Shown: positions 35,903 to 44,589 of the stretch, in pieces
How the letters are laid out: the number at the start of each line of letters is the position of its first letter
Numbering within the stretch: position 1 is the first letter of the stretch
Assembly (NCBI GenBank): GCA_024234635.1
Contig: JACKNX010000012.1
Span: 62,001 to 126,000, forward strand
Direction: 5' to 3'
Origin: Pseudomonadales bacterium
GTDB lineage: Bacteria > Pseudomonadota > Gammaproteobacteria > Pseudomonadales > Azotimanducaceae
DNA: 64,000 nt
Notes under the pieces: model-generated
Told to the model about the DNA's origin: nothing
Seen by the model: the letters and a program-made list of their open reading frames with translations, nothing else
The model's database searches: none
Program-made: the position numbers and the translations under genes

Positions 35903-36328
35903 TTATTCCCCGACGGATGCGGCCGGATCTTCGGCCACGCCTTCCACGGGCACGGCGGCAGCCACCTTCTTCTTGCCACCAACCTTTTCCTTGATGCGGG
36001 CCTTGCGGCCGGACAGTTCGCGCAGGTAGTAAAGCTTGGCCTTGCGCACGTCACCGCGACGCACCAGCGTGATGGACTCGATGAGCGGACTGTGTGACTG
36101 GAACACACGCTCGACGCCAACGCCGTGGGAAATCTTGCGCACCGTAAACGAGGAATTCAGTCCCCGGTTGCGGCGTGCGATGACCACACCTTCAAAACCC
36201 TGCAGGCGCTCACGATTGCCTTCCCGGACACGTACCTGCACGACGACGGTATCGCCTATGCCGAAATCGAGGTTGTGGCTCGTGAGCTGTTCGTTTTCGA
36301 GTTGGTCGATGATCTTGTTGTTACGCAC
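35903..36328 (-). CDS. rplS: 50S ribosomal protein L19, extended
   Basis: Large-subunit protein at the 30S-50S interface; 141 residues. The core is canonical (FGIGDTVVVQVRVREGNRERLQGFEGVVIARRNRG; THSP-type segment QSHSPLIESI; VRKAKLYYLRELSGRKARIKEK). About 27 extra C-terminal residues, first Lys/Gly-rich then Ala/Val/Glu-rich, exceed the usual 115. GTG 36328 is chosen because GAGGAG sits 8 bases before it, whereas it touches the GTG at 36337. Confidence 0.95.
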   Translation of the reverse strand: MRNNKIIDQLENEQLTSHNLDFGIGDTVVVQVRVREGNRERLQGFEGVVIARRNRGLNSSFTVRKISHGVGVERVFQSHSPLIESITLVRRGDVRKAKLYYLRELSGRKARIKEKVGGKKKVAAAVPVEGVAEDPAASVGE

Positions 36329-36502
36329 GTTGCTCACTCCTCGCTGGCCCCGCGTCGTTCAGCGCCTGTCTGTCGCTGCACTGCCGCCCGGTACCAATGT
36401 TCTGAATCCATCTGTTAGTGAAAATGCCGGCGGATGTCGGTCCGCGACGCCCTGCCGGCACACTGATCGCCTGGCCTGCCCGACGGGCTGTCAGGGTGCC
36501 CG

Positions 36503-37303
36503 CTACTTCTGCTCGCTGACGTCGGTGAGCGCAAGCAGCCGCTCCCGCGCCTTGCGCTCGACCGGCACACCGTTCGAAACGAGCAGATCAGGGCGACGCC
36601 GATAGGTGGACAGGAAAGCCTGCTCACGTCGCCACCCGGCCACTCGCTGATGATCACCGGACAGAAGTACGCTCGGAACCGGCTGGCCGGCCACGATTTC
36701 GGGGCGCGTATATTGCGGATATTCGAGCCATCCATCAAGGTGCGACTCAAAATTCAGCGACTCGGCATTGCCGACCGTACCATCCCGCAGCCGCGCGATG
36801 GCATCCATCATCACCAGGGCCGGCAGTTCTCCCCCGGATACGACGAAGTCACCCAGCGACACCTCGCGGTCGATCGCCTGGTCGATCACCCGCTGGTCGA
36901 CGCCTTCATAGCGGCCACACACCAGTATTACGCCATCTTCAGCGGCCGATGCCGCCGCCATTCGGTGATCGAACCGGTCGCCGGCCGGGCTCAGCAGCAC
37001 CACCGGACACCGCCTGCATCCGGCCGCCAGGGCGGCATCGCGCGCCTGTGCAATGGCGGCCAGCAACGGCGGCGCCATCATGACCATGCCGGCGCCGCCA
37101 CCATAGGGTTTGTCGTCCACGGTGCCATGACGGTCGGTCGCGTGATCGCGCGGGTTGAAGGTGGCCACCTGCAGGAGTCCCGAATGCACCGCCCTTCCGA
37201 AGATGCCGAATTCACAGGCCGACTGCACCATTTCGGGGAACAGGGTCACCACGCCGAACCAGAAGCGCTGCGGGGCGCCACCTTGCGCCGTCTCGTCGCT
37301 CAT
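36503..37303 (-). CDS. trmD: tRNA (guanine-37-N1)-methyltransferase
   Basis: SPOUT-class enzyme methylating G37 of tRNAs, which prevents frameshifting; 266 residues. FGVVTLFPEM at the start, the SAM-binding trefoil knot with LVCGRYEGVDQRVID and GDFVVSGGELPALVMMDAIARL, and the substrate residues in YTRPE. Its ATG overlaps the rimM stop as ATGA. A 165-base gap separates it from rplS. Confidence 0.97.
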   Translation of the reverse strand: MSDETAQGGAPQRFWFGVVTLFPEMVQSACEFGIFGRAVHSGLLQVATFNPRDHATDRHGTVDDKPYGGGAGMVMMAPPLLAAIAQARDAALAAGCRRCPVVLLSPAGDRFDHRMAAASAAEDGVILVCGRYEGVDQRVIDQAIDREVSLGDFVVSGGELPALVMMDAIARLRDGTVGNAESLNFESHLDGWLEYPQYTRPEIVAGQPVPSVLLSGDHQRVAGWRREQAFLSTYRRRPDLLVSNGVPVERKARERLLALTDVSEQK

Positions 37304-37836
37304 TCCCAGTCGACCGCCCAGTCCACCACCAACTCGCGGCTGGCTTCATCCACGGAGCGTACGATCGCATCGACGAATGGAATGAGGCGCTCCCTGTCAG
37401 CCGACGCCACCACCAGTACCGGGTGCGCACCGTTGTCGAAGATGTCCTTGACGTTTCCGAGCGAATCGCCGGCCAGCGTACGCACACGCATACCCCGCAG
37501 ATCACGCCAGTAGATTTCATCCTCGGCCGGCTCCGGCAGCGATGCTGCCGGCACAACCACCTCACAACCGGCCAGTTGCTGCGCCGCATCGCGATCGTCG
37601 ATACCGGCGACACGGACGAGAAAGTGGTCCCCATGCGACTGACTCGCCGTAACCTCAAGCGCGCGGACATCCCCCGGCCGGGTGACCAGCAGCCAGGGCG
37701 ACAGGGTAAAGCAGGTGGCCGGATCTTCGGTGAAACTGCGGAACTTCAGCCAGCCCCTGACGCCATGCGGCGCAAGGACACGACCGATGACAACCGGAAG
37801 TGGCTCCACGGACAAGGCAGGCGACCCGGATTTCAT
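37300..37836 (-). CDS. rimM: 16S rRNA processing protein RimM
   Basis: 30S maturation factor that binds S19; 178 residues. N-terminal RimM barrel (VIGRVLAPHGVRGWLKFRSFTE) and PRC-barrel with IYWRDLRGMRV and LIPFVDAIVRSVD. The frame is open to 37941, but ATG 37836 gives the family N-terminus. It starts 28 bases after rpsP. Confidence 0.95.
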   Translation of the reverse strand: MKSGSPALSVEPLPVVIGRVLAPHGVRGWLKFRSFTEDPATCFTLSPWLLVTRPGDVRALEVTASQSHGDHFLVRVAGIDDRDAAQQLAGCEVVVPAASLPEPAEDEIYWRDLRGMRVRTLAGDSLGNVKDIFDNGAHPVLVVASADRERLIPFVDAIVRSVDEASRELVVDWAVDWE

Positions 37837-37864
37837 AGCAGGCCGCCGGAGCGGTGCGCGGCGA

Positions 37865-38128
37865 TCAGCCCGCCGCGGGAACGATGGCGCGACGTACGCG
37901 CTTGGCAAGCGCCTGGACTTTCTCGGACGGCTGCGCGCCAACCGATGTCCAGTACTCGTAGCGTTCCAGGTTCAGGCGCAGGCCGTCCGCGGCATTGCGG
38001 GCGACGGGACTATAGAACCCCAGTCGTTCCACAAAACGGCCGTCGCGTGGAGAAGTGCTCTCCGCCACCGTGATGTGATAGAAGGGGTTTTTCTTCGCGC
38101 CATGACGCGCCAGCCGGATGGTTAACAT
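37865..38128 (-). CDS. rpsP: 30S ribosomal protein S16
   Basis: Small-subunit assembly protein; 87 residues. MLTIRLARHGAKKNPFYHITVAES and DGRFVERLGFYSPVA are canonical, and the C-terminal part (WTSVGAQPSEKVQALAKR) is complete. First gene of rpsP-rimM-trmD-rplS. Confidence 0.97.
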   Translation of the reverse strand: MLTIRLARHGAKKNPFYHITVAESTSPRDGRFVERLGFYSPVARNAADGLRLNLERYEYWTSVGAQPSEKVQALAKRVRRAIVPAAG

Positions 38129-38253
38129 AACTGTTGCTGCTCTAGCCTCTCGCTGAATCGATTGCTGGCCGTTCCACCGGTATCGTGTCGCCCGGCGGAT
38201 CTGACTGCCTGCCGGACAGGACTGAATACCGGCACTGCCGGAAAAGGCGGCGA

Positions 38254-38259
38254 ATTATA
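38254..38259 (-). promoter_or_regulatory. -10 box of the rpsP operon promoter
   Basis: A perfect TATAAT (minus strand) followed by a GC-rich stretch (TCGCCGCC) stands about 125 bases before rpsP. The -35 region is weak (CTGGAA at 17 bases). A GC-rich discriminator of this kind is typical of ribosomal promoters that are switched off by ppGpp. Confidence 0.6.
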
Positions 38260-38295
38260 GAGATTTCCGCGCGCCTTTCCAGTGTGCGTGCAAGT

Positions 38296-39684
38296 TCAAC
38301 GTCTGCGCCCGGGCATTCCCGGTCGACCGCCCGGCGCCATCATCCCCTGCATGGCCCCGAGACCGCGCATCATTTTCTGCATGCCGCCTTTCTTGGTGAA
38401 CTTCTTCATCATCTTCTGCATCTGCTTGTGCTGCTTCAGCAGACGATTGATATCGGCAATGTCACAGCCGCTGCCACGCGCGATACGCTGCTTGCGGGAA
38501 CCGGAGATCACGTCCGGAAACCGTCGTTCGTGCGGCGTCATGGAGTCGATGATCACCGCCATGCGGCGGAACTGACGATCGTCCACCTGCTCCTGCACGT
38601 TCTTCGGCAACTGGCTCATGCCCGGCAGCTTTTCCAGCATGCTGCTCACACCGCCCAGGTTTGACATCTGCGCGAGCTGATCCCGGAAATCCTCCAGATC
38701 GAAGCGACCCTTCTCCATCTTGCGGGCCAGCTTCTCCGCCTTCTTCTTGTCGACTTTGCGCTGGGCCTCCTCGATGAGCGACAGGATGTCACCCATGCCC
38801 AGAATGCGGGAGGCGATGCGATCGGGATGGAACGGCTCGAGTCCGTCCACCTTCTCGCCCATGCCGATGAACTTGATGGGCTTGCCGGTAACCGCGCGCA
38901 CGGACAGCGCCGCGCCGCCACGGGCGTCGCCATCCGCCTTGGCCAGCACCACCCCCGTCAGATCGAGGGCATCGTTGAAGGCCTTGGCCGTGCGCGCCGC
39001 GTCCTGACCCGTCATGGCGTCCACCACGAACAGGGTTTCGATGGGCTTTAGCTCAAGCTGCAGCTCGCGAATCTCCGCCATCATCGCCTCGTCCACCGCA
39101 AGTCGCCCCGCGGTGTCGACGATGAGCACATCGGCGAACGCCATCTTCGCCTCGGTCACCGCGCGCCGGGCGATCGCAAGCGGTTTTTCCAGCGCAGTGG
39201 AATTGATGAACTGGGCGCCGACGTCGCCGGCCAGTGTCTGCAACTGCGTAATTGCCGCCGGGCGGTAGACGTCCGCACTGACCACCGCCACCTTCTTTTT
39301 TTCCCGTTCCTTCAGCAGCAGCGCCAGTTTGGCGACGGTGGTGGTCTTGCCGGCGCCCTGCAGACCGGCCATCAGGATGATGGCAGGGGGGACGGTGGCG
39401 AGATTCAGGGCATCGTTCGCCGCGCCCATGACCTGAACGAGTTCGTCGTGCACGATGCGGATGAAGGTCTCACCAGGATTCAGCGCCTCGCCGACCGCCT
39501 GACCGAGGGCCTGCACGCGCACGCGCTCCACGAAGTCCTTGACCACGTCCAGCGCCACGTCGGCTTCCAGCAGGGCCCGGCGCACGTCGCGCAGCGCGTC
39601 GGCGATATTCTCCTCGGTGAGCCTGGATTTACCGGTCAGACCACGAAAAGTGGCGGTGAGACGTTCGCTTAACGATTCGAACAT
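38296..39684 (-). CDS. ffh: Signal recognition particle protein Ffh
   Basis: GTPase that binds 4.5S RNA and signal sequences; 462 residues. N domain, G domain with GLQGAGKTTTVAKLA, DTAGRL and KADGDARGG, and a C-terminal M domain rich in Met and Gly (QMQKMMKKFTKKGGMQKMM). Minus strand, 167 bases upstream of rpsP, as in pseudomonads. No 4.5S RNA gene was seen here. Confidence 0.97.
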   Translation of the reverse strand: MFESLSERLTATFRGLTGKSRLTEENIADALRDVRRALLEADVALDVVKDFVERVRVQALGQAVGEALNPGETFIRIVHDELVQVMGAANDALNLATVPPAIILMAGLQGAGKTTTVAKLALLLKEREKKKVAVVSADVYRPAAITQLQTLAGDVGAQFINSTALEKPLAIARRAVTEAKMAFADVLIVDTAGRLAVDEAMMAEIRELQLELKPIETLFVVDAMTGQDAARTAKAFNDALDLTGVVLAKADGDARGGAALSVRAVTGKPIKFIGMGEKVDGLEPFHPDRIASRILGMGDILSLIEEAQRKVDKKKAEKLARKMEKGRFDLEDFRDQLAQMSNLGGVSSMLEKLPGMSQLPKNVQEQVDDRQFRRMAVIIDSMTPHERRFPDVISGSRKQRIARGSGCDIADINRLLKQHKQMQKMMKKFTKKGGMQKMMRGLGAMQGMMAPGGRPGMPGRRR

Positions 39685-39716
39685 GGTTCCCTGAAAGCTG
39701 CTGTGCGAAGCGGGGG

Positions 39717-39722
39717 ATTATA
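39717..39722 (-). promoter_or_regulatory. -10 box upstream of ffh
   Basis: Perfect TATAAT on the minus strand 33 bases before the ffh ATG, followed by CCCCCGC. No clear -35 at 16-18 bases. Confidence 0.45.
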
Positions 39723-39746
39723 GGCTCTTTCGACATCCCATCGCTT

Positions 39747-40598
39747 GTGCCAAACTCCCGGAACGTCTCATCGCCAGTCGTTTCCCCCATCGATACGCCA
39801 TTGCTCAGCGCTGCCGCCCTTCTCCTCTACGGCGCCCTACTCCTGGTGTTGCTGCGGCGGGTACGCGCCGACGCGGGACTGCTGGCGCTGCGCGGCACCG
39901 ACTGGCTGATCCTCGTGCCGGCCGTCATCGTGCATGCAACCGCCGTGGCGGACATGATGCAGACGCCGGTGGGTATCGATCTCGGCCTCGTCAACGCGCT
40001 CAACGTGATGCTGCTGGTGATGTCGGTCTTCCTCGGCACGGCCTGTCGGTTTCTTCCTGCCACCGTGCTGTTGCTTGTACTGATTCCCTTCGACATCGCC
40101 GGTATTGTGTGGGGAACATTGTCACCGCCCATAGACCACGCCAGACACGCGCTCGATGCCGACCGATTGCCGCACGTTGTGGTGTCGATCATCGCTGGCA
40201 GCGTACTGCTGCTCGCTTTCCTGCAGGCCCTGCTGCTGCGGGTTACCGAGCGCCACCTGAAGTCGCATACCCTGACATGGGTACGCCTGGTACCACCCAT
40301 CGAGACCCTGGAGAGCCTGCTGTTTTCCGCCATCTGGACGGGATTTGTGCTCATCGTGCTCGGCATCGTCACCGGATTCCTGTACCTCGATGACATGTTT
40401 GCGCAGCGGGTAGCACACCACACCGTCCTGTTGAGCGCCGCCGCGCTGGTGTACGGCATACTGCTCGTAGGCCGCTACCGTTTCGGCTGGCGGGGCGCCA
40501 CGGCAACCCGGTGGGTGCTGTTCGCCACCACCCTGCTCGTTCTCGGCTACTTCGGCAGCAAGTTCGTGCTCGAGGTCCTGCTGCCGCCCAGGCCATGA
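39747..40598 (+). CDS. Cytochrome c assembly (CcsA/HemX-like) membrane protein, YpjD type
   Basis: 283 residues with about eight membrane spans covering nearly the whole chain. The conserved block YLDDMFAQRVAHHTVLLSAAALVYGILLVGRYRFGWRG near the end is typical of this CcsA/HemX-like group next to ffh in gammaproteobacteria. The tryptophan-rich haem-handling motif of true CcsA is absent, so the exact role is unproven. Starts at GTG, divergent from ffh, and overlaps the next gene as ATGA. Confidence 0.8.
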   Translation: MPNSRNVSSPVVSPIDTPLLSAAALLLYGALLLVLLRRVRADAGLLALRGTDWLILVPAVIVHATAVADMMQTPVGIDLGLVNALNVMLLVMSVFLGTACRFLPATVLLLVLIPFDIAGIVWGTLSPPIDHARHALDADRLPHVVVSIIAGSVLLLAFLQALLLRVTERHLKSHTLTWVRLVPPIETLESLLFSAIWTGFVLIVLGIVTGFLYLDDMFAQRVAHHTVLLSAAALVYGILLVGRYRFGWRGATATRWVLFATTLLVLGYFGSKFVLEVLLPPRP

Positions 40599-41893
40599 AC
40601 GTCGATCAGATTCCATTGTCGGTACTGTTCGCAATCCTCGGCGTGCTGGTGCTCATGTCCGCCTACTTCTCGGGTTCGGAAACCGCCCTGATGGCGGTGA
40701 ACCGCTATCGGCTCCGCCACCAGGTCAACGAAGGGCATCGCGGGGCACGCAAAGCCGCGGACCTGCTGGACCGGCCGGACCGCATGCTCGGTCTCATCCT
40801 GGTCGGTAACAACCTGGTGAACTTCAGCGCCGCGACCGTGGCCACCATCATCGGCATGCGCGTCGCCGGCAATACCGGCGTCCTGCTTGCGCCCTGGATA
40901 CTTACGGTGGTGTTCCTGATCCTAGCGGAGATTGGCCCCAAGACCCTGGCGGCGGCGCGCCCGGAACCCATCGCCTATGCCTCGGCGCACGTGCTGACGG
41001 CGTTGATGCGTGTGCTCTACCCGGTGGTGGTTGCCGTGAACTGGTTCAGCAACCTGCTGGTATATCCCTTTACACGCGGGGTTCCGGAGGCCGATCAGTT
41101 GTCCGCGGAAGAACTGCGCACGGTGGTGAACGAAGGCGCCGCACTGCCGGGCCAGCACCAGAACATGATGCTGTCGATCCTCGACCTGGATGCCGTGACG
41201 GTGAACGACATCATGGTGCCGCGCGCCGACATTGTCGGCATCGACATCGATGCCGATATGTCCGAGATCATGAATCTCCTGGCCACCAGCCAGCACACAC
41301 GCCTGCCGGTGTACCGCGAGAACATCAACGATATCCTCGGAATACTCCACCTGCGCAGACTGACACGCCATCTGGACGAAGAGGACCTGAGCAAGGAGGA
41401 CATCCTTGCCCTTGTTCGGGAACCCTACTTCGTTCCCGAAGGCACGCCGCTGCATACCCAGCTTGTCAATTTCCAGAAAAACAAGCGACGCATGGCGCTG
41501 GTGGTTGACGAGTACGGCGACGTCCAGGGAATCGTCGCGCTGGACGATATCCTGGAGGAGATCGTTGGCGAATTTACCACCGACTTCGCGGCCAACGTGC
41601 CGGAAATCCACCCCCAGGAGGATGGCAGCTATCTGATTGATGGGCTCGCCTGGCTGCGGGAGGTGAATCGCGCGCTTTCCTGGGATCTCCCCGTGACAGG
41701 ACCACGAACGCTGAACGGCCTGATCCTCGAGCAACTGGAGATGATCCCGGAAAGCAACGTGTGTTGCCGGATTGGCCCCTATCGCGTGGAGACGCTGCAG
41801 ATTTCCGGGAACGTCATCAAGACCGCACGTCTGTGGGATTCGCGTACCGAGAGCGGTGAGGCAGCCGCCAGCGTGGAAGAAGCCGGGCTGTAG
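40595..41893 (+). CDS. CNNM/CorC-type transporter with DUF21 and CBS domains
   Basis: 432 residues: N-terminal DUF21 domain with several spans (about 8-180, including MSAYFSGSETALMAVNRYRLRHQV), a pair of CBS domains (about 205-330, with VNDIMVPRADIVGIDID and LVVDEYGDVQGIVALDDILEEIVGE), and a C-terminal CorC/HlyC domain. The family is implicated in Mg2+ or Co2+ efflux and resistance; the older name haemolysin is misleading. ATG overlaps the preceding stop. Confidence 0.9.
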   Translation: MNVDQIPLSVLFAILGVLVLMSAYFSGSETALMAVNRYRLRHQVNEGHRGARKAADLLDRPDRMLGLILVGNNLVNFSAATVATIIGMRVAGNTGVLLAPWILTVVFLILAEIGPKTLAAARPEPIAYASAHVLTALMRVLYPVVVAVNWFSNLLVYPFTRGVPEADQLSAEELRTVVNEGAALPGQHQNMMLSILDLDAVTVNDIMVPRADIVGIDIDADMSEIMNLLATSQHTRLPVYRENINDILGILHLRRLTRHLDEEDLSKEDILALVREPYFVPEGTPLHTQLVNFQKNKRRMALVVDEYGDVQGIVALDDILEEIVGEFTTDFAANVPEIHPQEDGSYLIDGLAWLREVNRALSWDLPVTGPRTLNGLILEQLEMIPESNVCCRIGPYRVETLQISGNVIKTARLWDSRTESGEAAASVEEAGL

Positions 41894-41909
41894 ACAGGGC
41901 TTTACAGTC

Positions 41910-41940
41910 GGTGATGGCAACCACACGGGCCACCATCACC
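41910..41940. terminator. Hairpin between convergent CNNM gene and leuA
   Basis: GGTGATGG (41910-41917) pairs exactly with CCATCACC (41933-41940). It lies between two convergent stops (41893 and 41949) and has no T-run. Confidence 0.4.
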
Positions 41941-41948
41941 ACCTGGCG

Positions 41949-43643
41949 CTACGCGCGTGTCCGCCACCGTCGGTTCATCGCCGAAATGATTGCACCCAGG
42001 GACGCCGTTATCGTATTGCGGCTGACACCGATGCCGTAGCAGCGGCGGCTGTCGCCGTCGTTGATGGCCAGCAGGCATATCGCCTTCGCATCCTTGCCCT
42101 CGTCCATGGAGTGCTCGTGGTAGTCCAGCACGTTCACCGGCTCGTTGAGGGTATCCACAAGCCCGTTCACAAATGCCTCGATGGGACCGCTGCCCTCGCC
42201 GTCGATCGTGACCTTGTTGGAAGATACTTCCACCTGCGCCACCACACGCTGATCGGCGCTGCGTCCCGAGAGCAGGTCGTAGTTCAGCAACTTGTACGGA
42301 CCCGCATCCACCACGTACTCATCCAGCAGGGCCTGCAGGATTTCGTCGGTCTTCACCTCGCGATCGAGCTTTTCCGTCAACCGCTGCACGACGCCACTGA
42401 ACTCCACCAGCATCTCCCGGGGCAGGGAAATGCCATAGAACTCCTCCAGCAGGAAACCGACGCCACCCTTGCCGCTCTGGCTGTTGACGCGCACGGTTTC
42501 CTTGTACGAGGAGCCGACGTCCGACGGATCGATCGGCAGGTACGGCACTTCCCAGTGATCGCGATCCACCCGCGAGATACCTTTGCGGATGGCATCCTGG
42601 TGCGATCCGGAAAACGCCGTAAACACGAGTTCGCCCGCATAGGGATGGCGCTGATGCACGGGCAGCTTGTTGATGTCCTCCACGGTCGAACGAATGCCCG
42701 GCATGCGCCGGAAATCGAGTTCGGGGTCCACGCCCTGGCTGAACAGGTTCATGGCTACTGTAACGATGTCGCAGTTGCCGGTGCGCTCGCCATTGCCGAA
42801 CAGCGTACCTTCCACCCGATCGGCACCGGCCAGAATGGCCAGCTCGGTGGCCGCCACGCCGGTGCCCCGGTCGTTGTGCGTGTGCAGGCTGATCACGCTC
42901 GAGTCCCGTTTCGGGAAATGGGTGCAGAACCACTCAATCTGATCCGCATAGATATTGGGCGTCGCCATCTCCACGGTGGATGGCAGGTTGACGATCATCT
43001 TCTTCTCCGGCGTCGCCCCCCACTCCTCGGCAACCGCGGTACAGATGTCCACCGCAAAATCGAGCTCGGTGCCGGTGAAGCTCTCCGGGGAATACTCGAA
43101 CGTGACATCCGCATCGAATCCGGCCAGTCCCGACTTCACCAGCCGCGTGCCGTCCAGCGCGAGCTTGATGATGCCCCGGCGATCCATGTTGAACACCACG
43201 CGGCGCTGCAACTCGCTGGTGGAGTTGTAGAGGTGAAAGATGACCTTCTTCGCACCCTGCAATGCTTCAACGCTGCGCGCGATCAGTTCCTCGCGCGCCT
43301 GGCAGAGAATCTGGATCGCTACGCCATCCGGTATGCGGCCTTCATCGATGATGCGCCGTATGAAGTCGAAGTCCGGCTGCGACGCGGCGGGAAAGCCCAC
43401 CTCGATTTCCGCGAAGCCGATTTCCAGCAGCAGATCGAACATGCGCAGCTTTTCGTCGACGTTCATGGGGTCGATCAGCGCCTGGTTGCCATCGCGCAGG
43501 TCCACGCTGCACCAACGCGGCGCGTGCTCGATGACCCGACCCGGCCATTGCCGGTTGGGCAGATCGATCGGCTGGAAACGGCGGTATTTCTGGAATGGCA
43601 TCCGGCCGATGCCACGATTCGTCGATTGCACGTGTTCGTTCAT
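41949..43643 (-). CDS. leuA: 2-isopropylmalate synthase
   Basis: First committed step of leucine synthesis (2-ketoisovalerate + acetyl-CoA); 564 residues, the longer LeuA form. Metal and substrate residues in SVDLRDGNQALIDPM and HTHNDRGTGVAATELA; the C-terminal LeuA regulatory domain (about 440-564) senses leucine. AAAGGA stands before the ATG. A minus-strand hairpin GACCCGC/GCGGGTC (43665-43690) lies in the leader, but no leucine-rich leader peptide was found. Confidence 0.96.
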   Translation of the reverse strand: MNEHVQSTNRGIGRMPFQKYRRFQPIDLPNRQWPGRVIEHAPRWCSVDLRDGNQALIDPMNVDEKLRMFDLLLEIGFAEIEVGFPAASQPDFDFIRRIIDEGRIPDGVAIQILCQAREELIARSVEALQGAKKVIFHLYNSTSELQRRVVFNMDRRGIIKLALDGTRLVKSGLAGFDADVTFEYSPESFTGTELDFAVDICTAVAEEWGATPEKKMIVNLPSTVEMATPNIYADQIEWFCTHFPKRDSSVISLHTHNDRGTGVAATELAILAGADRVEGTLFGNGERTGNCDIVTVAMNLFSQGVDPELDFRRMPGIRSTVEDINKLPVHQRHPYAGELVFTAFSGSHQDAIRKGISRVDRDHWEVPYLPIDPSDVGSSYKETVRVNSQSGKGGVGFLLEEFYGISLPREMLVEFSGVVQRLTEKLDREVKTDEILQALLDEYVVDAGPYKLLNYDLLSGRSADQRVVAQVEVSSNKVTIDGEGSGPIEAFVNGLVDTLNEPVNVLDYHEHSMDEGKDAKAICLLAINDGDSRRCYGIGVSRNTITASLGAIISAMNRRWRTRA

Positions 43644-44010
43644 GTCCGATCCTTTACGGTTGCCGACCCGCGACAGTTTGCGTGCGGGTCATGATAGCCA
43701 ACGAACGGTCTTGACTCCGGTTCGTCTTCGATTCTTGTCAGGGTTGGGCGATTGCCCATGCAGGGGGGTACGTGTTGCCGGCTACACCGGCAGCAGCAGG
43801 AGAAGCAGATTCAGCGATGTGACGGCGTGTCGGTTCACTGGTTCAGCACAATTGATAACCGGCGCACTATAACCGCCACCTCCGCGGCACACAAGCCGAC
43901 AGCAGGGCCCGCCGCCAACAGCCCCGGCCGCCAGGCGGGTGGCATGCGCGCGCGAAAACCACCATTCTCAACAACCGGCCCCGGTGGGGCAGACGAGGAG
44001 CAAACCGTAC
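43644..44010. other. Divergent gap between leuA and the peroxidase gene
   Basis: 367 bases. Minus strand: a TATCAT -10-like hexamer (43691-43696) with a weak -35, and the leader hairpin noted under leuA. Plus strand: GAGGAG just before the peroxidase ATG. Nothing else recognised. Confidence 0.4.
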
Positions 44011-44589
44011 ATGGCCGATACTACCGACCTACCCATCAGCCGGTTTCCGATACCGGACCTGACCGCCCTGCCTGACGATATCCGCGAGCGCATTCTCGCC
44101 GTACAGGCGAAATCCGGTTTCATCCCGAACGTCTTCCTGGTGCTGGCCAACCGCCCGGACGAATTCCGCGCCTTTTTCGCCTATCACGATGCACTGATGG
44201 AAAAGCCTGGCAATCTCAGCAAGGCGGAGCGCGAAATGATCGTGGTCGCCACCAGCGCGACAAATCACTGCCAGTACTGCGTGGTCGCGCACGGCGCCAT
44301 CCTGCGCATTCGCGCGAAACATCCGCTGCTGGCGGATCAGGTGAGCACCAACCATCGCAAGGCGGACATCACGCCGCGTCAGCGCGCCATGCTGGATTTT
44401 GCACTGAAGGTCGCCGCCGGGGGTGACACCGTTGAGGCGCCGGACTTCGCGACTCTGACAGCACACGGATTTACCGAGGACGATATCTGGGACATCACCG
44501 CCATCGCCGCATTCTTTGCGCTGTCCAATCGCATGGCGAACGTCACCGGAATGCGGCCGAACGCGGAGTTCTACGCGATGGGACGCTGA
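44011..44589 (+). CDS. AhpD-like peroxidase-related protein
   Basis: 192 residues of the carboxymuconolactone decarboxylase/AhpD fold. The redox motif is Cys-x2-Cys in TNHCQYCVVAHGAILR (about 86-101), followed by the conserved His. The front (GFIPNVFLVLANRPDEFRAFFAYHDALM) matches the uncharacterised peroxidase-related subgroup. GAGGAG lies 10 bases before ATG 44011. Its 3' end overlaps the convergent CoA-transferase gene by 19 bases. Confidence 0.88.
   Translation: MADTTDLPISRFPIPDLTALPDDIRERILAVQAKSGFIPNVFLVLANRPDEFRAFFAYHDALMEKPGNLSKAEREMIVVATSATNHCQYCVVAHGAILRIRAKHPLLADQVSTNHRKADITPRQRAMLDFALKVAAGGDTVEAPDFATLTAHGFTEDDIWDITAIAAFFALSNRMANVTGMRPNAEFYAMGR

Noticed and set aside
35636..36097. 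Plus-strand frame across repeat copy 2 and rplS
   Set aside because: It is antisense to rplS and the repeat bases are not codon-like between copies, so it is unlikely to code.
41772..43694. 640-codon open frame on the plus strand
   Set aside because: It is antisense to leuA and has the same mirror-frame composition; no domain is recognisable.
43644..43760. Leucine attenuator upstream of leuA
   Set aside because: A hairpin is present, but there is no leader peptide rich in Leu codons and no following terminator.
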